A DNA stretch of 47,699 bases from the NCBI GenBank assembly GCA_903842505.1, contig CAIMMI010000140.1, positions 1 through 47,699 of the forward strand, given 5' to 3'. The translations under genes and the position numbers were made by a program. The DNA is from an uncultured Verrucomicrobiota bacterium (lineage in GTDB: Bacteria; Verrucomicrobiota; Verrucomicrobiia; Limisphaerales; UBA9464). The notes below the pieces were generated by a model that was not told the origin of the DNA, did no database searches, and was given only the letters and a program-made list of their open reading frames with translations. Below, in pieces: positions 16,708-23,613 of this stretch (within the stretch, counting starts at the first letter, position 1; each line of letters opens with the position of its first letter).

Positions 16708-16915
16708 ATCCCGCGGTCGCGATGTAGGCCCATGGGACCGGTCACCGACGTTGCGCCCGTTGGCCGCACCGACTCTTTCCCAAGTCGACGAGGACGTCGC
16801 CACCCCGTTCCTGTTATCGGACCGGGGCAGTATCGGGATGCGCCCCTGTTTCGCACTCCCCCGAACTTCAAACTTCAATCTCTCGTCCCCGTCTGCTTCT
16901 ACTTGGTCCCGCAAC

Positions 16916-18262
16916 ATGAAACTGAAGCTCGCGCCCGTTGAGGGCGCCGTGGCAGCCCCACAGGGATTCCGGACCGGCGGCGTATTCTGCGACATCAAGC
17001 GCCTCGGCACCGGCAAGGGCTCCGACAAGGGACAGAAGCTCGACCTCGCGCTCATCGTCTCCGATGTCCCTTGCGCCGTCGCCGGCCTCTTCACCACCAA
17101 CCAGGTCTGCGCCGCGCCGGTCAAGGTCTGCGTCCCCCGCACCGCCAAGGGCATCGCCCAGGCCGTCGTCATCAATTCCGGCAATGCCAACGCCTGCACG
17201 GGCCGGATCGGCATGAAGGACGCCCTCGCCATGGCTGACCTCACGGAATCCACCCTCGGCATCCCTCGCGGCTACGCGCTCGTCGCGTCCACCGGCCGCA
17301 TCGGCGTCAACCTCCCCATGCCCCAGGTCCGCGCCGGCATCGCCGACTGTGCCACTCAACTGGGCCACTCGGTCGATCACGCCAATCGCGCCACCGAAGC
17401 GATCATGACGAGCGACACCAAGCCCAAGCAGGTCGCCGTCCAACTCAAGCTCGGCGGCAAGACCGTCCGCATCGGAGGCACGTGCAAGGGGGCGGGCATG
17501 ATCCAGCCCGGCATGAGCCCGACGGGTGCGCGCCCCGCCGCCCTGCCCTCCGGTGTTCCCGCTGGCCTCCACGCCACCATGCTGGGTTTCATCACCACCG
17601 ACGCCGCCGTCGAAGCCCGCACCCTTCAGAAGGCCCTCACCGAGGCCGTCGCCAATTCCTTCAACCGGATCACCGTCGACGGTGACATGTCCACCAACGA
17701 CACCGTCCTTGTCCTTGCCAATGGCCTCTCCGGCAACGACCGGATCAAGTCCACCAAACACAAGGATTTCGCCGCCTTCCAGGCCGCCCTCAACCACGTC
17801 TGCCTCTCCCTCGCCAAGATGATCGTCCGCGACGGCGAAGGCGTGCACCGCGTCGTCACCGTCCGGGTCTCCGGCGCGAAGTCCATTGCCGAAGCCGATG
17901 CCGCCGCCCGTGCCGTCGGCAACTCCGCCCTCGTCAAGACCAGCTGGCACGGCGGCGACCCGAACTGGGGCCGCATCATCGACGCCCTCGGCTACTCCCC
18001 GGCCACCCTCGTCGAGGACAAGGTCGACATCGGCTACTCCGACCCCGGTTCGAAGAAGATCCTCTGGAGCCTCCGCCGCGGGCAGCCCACCAAGGCCACC
18101 TTCGCCGAACTCTGCAAGGCCGCTGCCCCCGACGAATTCGACCTCCACATCCGGCTCAACCTCGGCAAGGGCGAAGCCGTCCTCTACGCCGCCGACCTCA
18201 CCGAGGCCTACGTCGACTACAACAAGGGCAACGTCGCCGACCCCACCACCCTTGGGGGCTGA
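16916..18262 (+). CDS. argJ: Bifunctional ornithine acetyltransferase/N-acetylglutamate synthase
   Basis: A 448-residue ArgJ, recycling the acetyl group between N-acetylornithine and glutamate in arginine synthesis. Family motifs: GLFTTNQVCAAPV, VINSGNANACTG, KGAGMIQPG, ATMLGFITTDA (self-cleavage before Thr221), NSFNRITVDGDMSTNDT and the C-terminal YNKGN. The preproprotein is normally cut at the Ala-Thr bond into alpha and beta chains. Here about 19 residues rich in Pro, Ala and Gly (201-219) separate PGM from ATML, which are normally contiguous. ATG 16916 places the conserved FRTGGVFCDIK near the N-terminus. argB follows after 153 nt that contain repeat-like AT-rich words. Confidence 0.95.
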   Translation: MKLKLAPVEGAVAAPQGFRTGGVFCDIKRLGTGKGSDKGQKLDLALIVSDVPCAVAGLFTTNQVCAAPVKVCVPRTAKGIAQAVVINSGNANACTGRIGMKDALAMADLTESTLGIPRGYALVASTGRIGVNLPMPQVRAGIADCATQLGHSVDHANRATEAIMTSDTKPKQVAVQLKLGGKTVRIGGTCKGAGMIQPGMSPTGARPAALPSGVPAGLHATMLGFITTDAAVEARTLQKALTEAVANSFNRITVDGDMSTNDTVLVLANGLSGNDRIKSTKHKDFAAFQAALNHVCLSLAKMIVRDGEGVHRVVTVRVSGAKSIAEADAAARAVGNSALVKTSWHGGDPNWGRIIDALGYSPATLVEDKVDIGYSDPGSKKILWSLRRGQPTKATFAELCKAAAPDEFDLHIRLNLGKGEAVLYAADLTEAYVDYNKGNVADPTTLGG

Positions 18263-18270
18263 GCGCGGAG

Positions 18271-18412
18271 CGCGAAGGGCGAAGTTTCAAGTGTCCAGGT
18301 TCAAGGACCGACTCGCCGGCTTGAAACTTGAATCTTCAAACTAGCTGCTTCCTTGCGACTCCTTCCTGCCCCTGCCCCGCTTGAAACTTGACCCTTTAAA
18401 CTAGCCACTCTC
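18271..18412. repeat. Family-C core fragments between argJ and argB
   Basis: Two blocks of the family-C core vocabulary (CGGCTTGAAACTTGAATCTT and CCGCTTGAAACTTGACCC) lie between the two arginine genes, each followed by AAACTAGC. The terminal inverted repeats are missing. This separates argJ from argB by more than a normal operon gap. Confidence 0.5.
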
Positions 18413-18415
18413 CCA

Positions 18416-19291
18416 ATGCAGCACTTCATCTCCAAGGCCGCGACGCTTCTTGAGGCGCTCCCCTACATCCAGCGCTTCGATGGCGCCACCTTTGTCGTCA
18501 AGTACGGCGGCAGCTTCATGGACTCGCCCGACGAGGCGATCCGCTCCGGCGTGGCACGCGACGTGGTCTTCCTCGAGGCCGTCTCCATCAATCCCGTCGT
18601 CGTCCATGGTGGCGGCAAGGCCATCACCCGTGCCCTCGAGAAGTCGGGGGTGAAGACCGAGTTCATCCAGGGCCAGCGCGTCACCGATGCCGCCTCCGTC
18701 GCCGTCGTCGATCAAGTCCTCTCCCGCGAGATCAACCCTGAGATCGTCCGGATGATCCACCAACTCGGGGGACGCGCGGTCGGCTTCGCGGGCACCGAAA
18801 TCTTCACCTGCCGCAAGCTGTTCCTGAAGGACGCCTCCGGGAACCCGGTCGACATTGGCTACGTCGGAGAGGTCACCGCCGTGAACACGGCTCCGCTTCT
18901 CGATTGCATCGAACGTGGCTTCGTCCCCGTGATCAGTCCCACCGCCCGGGGCGAGGACGGTCACGTCTACAACTGCAACGCCGACGTCGCCGCGGCGCAG
19001 GCCGCCATCGCCCTCAAGGCCCGCCGCCTCGCCTTCCTCTCCGACGTCCCGGGTCTCCTCCGTGACCCGAAGGATCCGAACTCCCTCATCTCCCACCTCG
19101 CCGTCAGCGAGGTCGACGGACTCAAGAAGGCCGGCGTCGTCGACAAGGGAATGATCCCCAAGGTCGACAGCGCCGTTGCCGCCCTGCGGGCCGGGGTCGA
19201 GAAGGTCCAGTTCATTGACGGGCGCCTCCCCCACAGCGTGCTCCTCGAGTTCTTCACCGACGAAGGCGTAGGAACCGAGGTCGTCCAGTGA
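18416..19291 (+). CDS. argB: Acetylglutamate kinase
   Basis: A 291-residue amino-acid kinase that phosphorylates N-acetylglutamate, the second step of arginine synthesis. FVVKYGGSFM (ATP-site lysine), VVHGGGKAI, GYVGEVTAVN, YNCNADVAA and FLSDVPGLL are typical. The N-terminal helix (KAATLLEALPYIQRF) is the extension linked to arginine feedback sensitivity in hexameric ArgB, which suggests allosteric control. Length is normal. Four nucleotides after its stop a GTAG-type REP unit begins. Confidence 0.96.
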   Translation: MQHFISKAATLLEALPYIQRFDGATFVVKYGGSFMDSPDEAIRSGVARDVVFLEAVSINPVVVHGGGKAITRALEKSGVKTEFIQGQRVTDAASVAVVDQVLSREINPEIVRMIHQLGGRAVGFAGTEIFTCRKLFLKDASGNPVDIGYVGEVTAVNTAPLLDCIERGFVPVISPTARGEDGHVYNCNADVAAAQAAIALKARRLAFLSDVPGLLRDPKDPNSLISHLAVSEVDGLKKAGVVDKGMIPKVDSAVAALRAGVEKVQFIDGRLPHSVLLEFFTDEGVGTEVVQ

Positions 19292-19296
19292 GTCCC

Positions 19297-19402
19297 GTAG
19301 CCGACGAGGTCACGAGGCGGGCCAGGGGAGGTTCCCAGTCCCCAGTCGCCAGTTTCCAGAACAGGAAGCTTCAGGCACAGCCTCCTCACGTCGTCTGCTA
19401 CC
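19297..19402. repeat. Family-B REP doublet between argB and rnhA
   Basis: A GTAG-led unit (19297-19321, GTAGCCGACGAGGTCACGAG then GCGGG) faces its inverse partner CCTCCTCACGTCGTCTGCTAC (19381-19401). The 59-bp spacer has CCCAGTCCCCAGTCGCCAG-type words that also occur at 31028-31100 and 46224-46258. Head-to-head pairing of REPs is the arrangement called a BIME in enterobacteria. Confidence 0.7.
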
Positions 19403-19422
19403 CCTCTTCCGAGTCCTGAATC

Positions 19423-19950
19423 TTGAAATCGGAACCCTCCAACACCCCCCCAACCCGAGCGCGGGTGACGATCTACACCGACGGCGGATGCCAGGGGAAT
19501 CCGGGGCCAGGGGCGTGGGCCTGCGTCGTGATCTACAAGGACAAGGCCTGGGAACTCGCCGGGGGCGTGCCGGCGACGACCAACAACCGGATGGAGCTTC
19601 AGGCTGCCATCCAAGGCTTCAAGGCCCTCAATCGTCCGTGCGACGTCCAGATCTTCACGGACTCGGATTACCTCCGTCAGGGAATCACGACCTGGATCAA
19701 GAACTGGCGCAAACGGGGTTGGCGGACCAAGGAAGGCGACCCGGTGAAGAACCAGGACCTGTGGAGCGAACTCGACGTCCTCGCCGGCCGTCATGAAGTC
19801 GACTGGCAATGGCTCAAGGGCCATGCCGGCCACAAGTGGAACGAACGCTGCGACCAACTCGCCACCGCGGCGATCGGAAAGATCCGTTCGCAGAACAGCT
19901 CCGCCGAACTCTCCCGGGCGCTCGAAAACTTCAAGCGCATCGAACGCTGA
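19423..19950 (+). CDS. rnhA: Ribonuclease HI
   Basis: A 175-residue RNase HI that cuts the RNA of RNA-DNA hybrids. The acidic residues are present: Asp in IYTDGGCQGNPGPG, Glu in NNRMELQAA, Asp in IFTDSDYL and Asp in ERCDQLA, with the flexible-loop His in KGHAGH. The first possible start is TTG at 19423, which lies inside repeat-like sequence (AATCTTGAAATC); GTG at 19465 would give a start more like family members. It has about 20 extra residues at the C-terminus. It ends 22 nt before the arginyltransferase-like gene, so the two may be cotranscribed. Confidence 0.95.
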   Translation: MKSEPSNTPPTRARVTIYTDGGCQGNPGPGAWACVVIYKDKAWELAGGVPATTNNRMELQAAIQGFKALNRPCDVQIFTDSDYLRQGITTWIKNWRKRGWRTKEGDPVKNQDLWSELDVLAGRHEVDWQWLKGHAGHKWNERCDQLATAAIGKIRSQNSSAELSRALENFKRIER

Positions 19951-19972
19951 TCCCCTCCATTCCCCGCTGCGG

Positions 19973-20773
19973 ATGAAGCTCCTGTTCTCCGAGACCACCC
20001 CCGACTACGGACACTACCTCTACCCGTACGTCGTCTGGAGCTTTCTCGAACCCGGAGAAACTCCGGCGGACGCCTTTGACTCCGGTTTCCTCCCCGGCAA
20101 CCCGGAGATGGAACGGTTCTACCTCGTCCGCAACCTCCGGGTCCGACTCCCGGCATGGAAACCCAGTTCCGAAAACCGGCGTATCCTCCGCAAGGGGTCA
20201 GGCATCCGGATGGAACTGATCCCGAAGACCCACTTCGCCGTCACCCCGGAACGCCGCTCCCGCTGGCTGTCGTACGCCGACGAACGCTTCGGCCAGGGCA
20301 TCCTGCACGCGGAACGCCTCGACCGCCTGCTCGCCGGCCCCGTCATCAGCCACCTGCTCCACTTCACCGAGGAAGCGGACGGACGCGAACTCGGAACCGC
20401 GCTGCTGTACCTCGATGCACCCCGCGTCGCGTATTACTACTACGCCTTCTACGATCTGGCCGAGACCACGCGGAATCTTGGAATGATCCTGATGACCCGG
20501 GCTGTCGAACACTTCGCCCAGACAGGCTACCAGCACCTCTACCTCGGCACCTGCGTCACGAAGAAGGCCCGGTACAAACTCCAGTTCGAGCCCATGGAAT
20601 TCTTCAACGGATTCCGCTGGTCGACGAATCTCGACGAACTCCGCCACCTGCTTGAGTCGGACATCCCGGGCCGTCACCGCCTCGACACCCCCGAGTTCCT
20701 CCCCTTCCAACCGGCGCCCCCCGCCGCGCTCGCCGCAGCTTCCCCTTTCGGAACACGCCCTCTCCTACCGTAG
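19973..20773 (+). CDS. Arginyl-tRNA-protein transferase-like protein without the Cys motif
   Basis: A 266-residue protein resembling the ATE1/Bpt family, which adds amino acids to protein N-termini for N-degron turnover. The first half has VRLPAWKPSSENRRILRKG, like the 'VPV..F.pS.sQRR..r' of ATE. The C-terminal GNAT-like half has LTRAVEHFAQTGYQHLYLGT and KKARYKLQFEPMEFFNGFRW, like 'YLGY...c.kM.YK..F.P.E'. The N-terminal cysteines that bind a metal or Fe-S cluster in ATE1 are missing. The family assignment is by eye and moderate; it could be another GNAT transferase. The stop TAG is part of a GTAG repeat. Confidence 0.65.
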   Translation: MKLLFSETTPDYGHYLYPYVVWSFLEPGETPADAFDSGFLPGNPEMERFYLVRNLRVRLPAWKPSSENRRILRKGSGIRMELIPKTHFAVTPERRSRWLSYADERFGQGILHAERLDRLLAGPVISHLLHFTEEADGRELGTALLYLDAPRVAYYYYAFYDLAETTRNLGMILMTRAVEHFAQTGYQHLYLGTCVTKKARYKLQFEPMEFFNGFRWSTNLDELRHLLESDIPGRHRLDTPEFLPFQPAPPAALAAASPFGTRPLLP

Positions 20774-21035
20774 AAGTCGACGTCAGGAGCCTTTGTGTGA
20801 AGGCCTGACTCCGGGGATCCACGCTCTGCCATTCACCCGCCTCATGACTTCGGCGGCTACCCCGCCCCTGTAGGTAGCCGCCGACGTAAGAAGGCGGGAT
20901 CAGGTAATGTGACGGGACGACCGGGAGAATCCAGAGTCCCTTCAGCCCCCCTTTTTCCGCAGTCTTTCGCTCTTTTCGGCTACCCCGCCCCGCCTCCGCG
21001 GCACTGCGGGAAAAACCTCCCGCTCCCTCCCCACC
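20770..21035. repeat. Intergenic block of family-B and family-D repeats
   Basis: No gene. A diverged REP (GTAGAAGTCGACGTCAGGAG) starts at 20770 and includes the preceding stop codon. An inverted pair follows: CCCGCCTCATGACTTCGGCG ending at 20860, and GTAGCCGCCGACGTAAGAAG starting at 20873, which together could form one long hairpin between the convergent genes. A family-D remnant (CCTCCGCGGCACTGCGGG) is at about 20994-21011. Confidence 0.7.
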
Positions 21036-21752
21036 TCAAACATCCATGTCGGGCGTGAAATACAGCAACCGCCCGCAATTCGTGCAGGCGGTCAGTTCAA
21101 GCTGCGCCTTGGCATGAAGGAACGTCTGCATCGGAAGCTTCACGTGACAACCGCCGCACACCACCCGGTGAACACCCACCAGCGCGTTGTCCCCTTTCAT
21201 CTTCAGGATCCGCTCATACCGCCATAGACCCGCCGGATCCGCCTTCGCCGCCAACGCGGCGCGCTCCGCAGAAACCAATTCGTGATCCTTCCGGAGGTTC
21301 GCCTCGCGCGCTGCCAAGTCCACCAACTGGCGGTCCGTCTCCGCCTTCTGTCCCGCCGCCACCTTCGCAGCCTCCGCCACGTCCCGACCCACGGCTTCCG
21401 CCTGCTCCATCAACTCGATCTGCTGGTCGTCCAGACGGGAGATCTCCGCCTGAGTCGTCTCAATCTGGTGCTGGTACGCCTTGTACTGGTCGTTGCTGCG
21501 CGTGCCCAACTGCTCCGTCCGCAGCTTGTTGATCCGCTGTTGCATCGTCACCACCTCCAATTCGAGGCGCTTGCGCTCGCTCTCGATGTGGACGTTCCGC
21601 TTCCGGACTTCCTCGAAGGCCGCCTGGGTCTTCGCCGCCTTCAACTGGAGCAACTGCCGCTGGGGCGCAACCGCCTCCAACTCCGCCTTCAGGCGGATCA
21701 GGCGGCGATCACGGTCCTGAAGTACCAGCAGAGCTTCGATGATCGGGAGCAT
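21036..21752 (-). CDS. Coiled-coil protein with C4 zinc ribbon
   Basis: A 238-residue protein of the CT398/CdsZ-like 'C4-type zinc ribbon domain' family. Residues about 10-180 form a long coiled-coil hairpin (QRQLLQLKAAKTQAAFEEV, QIETTQAEISRLDDQQIEL). A turn contains LGTRSNDQYKAYQHQ, a segment conserved in this family. The C-terminal ribbon has CGGCHVKL and CTNCGRLLYF. Such proteins are cytoplasmic adaptors; in chlamydiae a relative binds secretion-apparatus and sigma factors. I chose ATG 21752 over the GTG two codons upstream. It is transcribed divergently from the HtrA gene. Confidence 0.88.
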   Translation of the reverse strand: MLPIIEALLVLQDRDRRLIRLKAELEAVAPQRQLLQLKAAKTQAAFEEVRKRNVHIESERKRLELEVVTMQQRINKLRTEQLGTRSNDQYKAYQHQIETTQAEISRLDDQQIELMEQAEAVGRDVAEAAKVAAGQKAETDRQLVDLAAREANLRKDHELVSAERAALAAKADPAGLWRYERILKMKGDNALVGVHRVVCGGCHVKLPMQTFLHAKAQLELTACTNCGRLLYFTPDMDV

Positions 21753-21863
21753 GTACACGCGAAGCTAACCGTCCGCGGGCGGTCGTTGAAGTTCGAAGTT
21801 TGGCGTTTCCCGTCAGCGCCTTCCGATGGGTTGCATCCTCACAATGCCGGCGTAGCCTACGGC

Positions 21864-23426
21864 ATGCGTGTGTTCTCCCGCCTCCAGGCCATGGCGCTCG
21901 CCGCCGCCGTCTACGGCGCGGCCCTTCCCCACCTGTCCACCCTTGCCGCGCCTCCCGCCGGCGCCCTCGAGATCGCACGCCAACTCAACGAGGCCTTCGT
22001 CGACGTCGCCGACCGCTGCACCCCCACCGTCGTCGTCGTCCAGGTCGCCCAGAAGCTCGAATCCATCACCGAACGGTCCGACCATCCCTTCCTCCAGCAG
22101 ATGCCCGATGACATCCGCAAGCAGTTCGAGGAATACCTCCAGCGCCAGAAGCGACGCCGTGAGACCGATGGGCCCCGTTTCAATGGCGAAGGCTCCGGCA
22201 TGATCCTCCGCGAGGACGGCTACATCCTCACCAATGCCCACGTCGTAGAAGACGCCGAAAGGATCCGGGTGCGACTCCACGACGGCCGCGAGTTCGAAGC
22301 CGAGGTCCGCGGCACGGACCGCGAATCCGACATCGCCGTCCTCAAGCTCAAGGAATCCGTCCCAGGACTCCGCGCCGCCCGCTTCGGCAACTCCGACAAG
22401 GTCCGCGTCGGCGAATTCGCCATCGCCATCGGCGCGCCCTACGAACTCGAATACTCCGTCACCTTCGGCCACATCAGCGCCAAGGGCCGCGCCGGCCTCA
22501 GCGCCGACCTGATGGACGAGGATTTCCTCCAGACCGACGCCAACATCAACCCCGGCAACAGCGGCGGCCCGCTCATGAACCTCGAGGGCGAGGTCATCGG
22601 CGTGAACTCCATGATCCGCGGCGTTGGCACCGGCATCTGCTTCGCGATCCCTGCCAACCTCGCCCGCGAGGTCGCCCTGCAACTCCTCGAAACCGGCAAG
22701 TTCCAGCGCTCCTGGCTCGGCGTCGGAATCGTGGGCATCCGCGAGGATGAGTCCATGCGACGCCGTTATCCCAAGCTCACCAACGGCGTCGTCATCACGT
22801 CGATCGCCCGCAGCGGCCCCGCCGAACGCGCCGAAGTCCGCCGCGGCGATGTGGTCCTCACCGTCGATGGCCGCCCCGTCGGCACCGTCAACCAACTCCG
22901 ACGCGAGATCACCCGCAAGCGCCCCGGCACGGACGTCGCCCTCGAAGTCCATCGCGACGGCGGCACCGTCCAACTCAAGGTCCAACCCGACGCCATGCCG
23001 GACCGCGAGGAACGGCTGGCCCGGACCGAATCGCCCGGCCGCCGGGTCCCGCAAGTCGAACCGGACTCCGAACCCGAGCCAGAAATCGCATCCGAAGCCC
23101 CGAAACCCGACGCGCCCGAGGCGCATCTGGGCCTCACCGTCCGCATGCCGGACTCCGAACTCGTCAACCAGTACCACCTCGGATCCACCCCCGGGGTCGT
23201 CGTGACCGACGTGGAGGATTCCAGCCCGCTCGCCGAATACGGGTTCCGCTCGGGCGACCTCATCTACGAGGTCGACAAGCAACCCGTGAAGACCACCAGC
23301 CAGTTCGCCGAGGCGATCCGGTCCGCTTCGGAAAAGAAGAAGTTCACCCTCCGATACCAGCGTGCCGGCGTGAAACTCTCCGCTGCGATCGTCAACGAAA
23401 AGCCCCCCGCCAAATCCCGCAAGTAG
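21864..23426 (+). CDS. HtrA/DegP-type periplasmic serine protease
   Basis: A 520-residue protease. Signal peptide about 1-28; trypsin-like domain with triad His126 (TNAHVV), Asp156 (SDIAVLK) and Ser233 (GNSGGPL). The first PDZ is about 285-375 (WLGVGIVGI, VITSIARSGPAERAEVRRGD). A proline/glutamate-rich linker (about 395-415) leads to a second PDZ at about 420-515 (GVVVTDVEDSSPLAEYGFRS). An extra charged loop near 70-100 (QFEEYLQRQKRRRE) is like DegP's LA loop. It should degrade or refold damaged envelope proteins. ATG 21864 is the only start that gives a proper signal peptide. Confidence 0.95.
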   Translation: MRVFSRLQAMALAAAVYGAALPHLSTLAAPPAGALEIARQLNEAFVDVADRCTPTVVVVQVAQKLESITERSDHPFLQQMPDDIRKQFEEYLQRQKRRRETDGPRFNGEGSGMILREDGYILTNAHVVEDAERIRVRLHDGREFEAEVRGTDRESDIAVLKLKESVPGLRAARFGNSDKVRVGEFAIAIGAPYELEYSVTFGHISAKGRAGLSADLMDEDFLQTDANINPGNSGGPLMNLEGEVIGVNSMIRGVGTGICFAIPANLAREVALQLLETGKFQRSWLGVGIVGIREDESMRRRYPKLTNGVVITSIARSGPAERAEVRRGDVVLTVDGRPVGTVNQLRREITRKRPGTDVALEVHRDGGTVQLKVQPDAMPDREERLARTESPGRRVPQVEPDSEPEPEIASEAPKPDAPEAHLGLTVRMPDSELVNQYHLGSTPGVVVTDVEDSSPLAEYGFRSGDLIYEVDKQPVKTTSQFAEAIRSASEKKKFTLRYQRAGVKLSAAIVNEKPPAKSRK

Positions 23427-23446
23427 GCTCTGGGCTGAAGCCAGGC

Positions 23447-23530
23447 GGTGGGGCAAGCAGCTCGTGAAGACACTCGCTCCGCCTCGGATAGGCCTTCGAA
23501 AGGTGGAGCGGGACTCCGTCGAGCCGAGCC
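23447..23530. repeat. Family-C repeat, shortened
   Basis: GGTGGGGCAAGCAGCTCGTG, then GACACTCGCTCCGCCTC, followed by GGTGGAGCGGGACTCCGTC and GAGCCG. Both end types of family C are present but the AT-rich core is gone. It lies directly after the htrA stop and reads in frame into the next gene, so automated callers may mistake it for coding sequence. Confidence 0.65.
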
Positions 23531-23613
23531 CACCCCTCCTTTTTGGCGCCTCCGGGGCTTCCACCCGGATTGGCGGATTGCCCCAACCCGGTTCCCGCCG
23601 TGATGCTCGCGAC

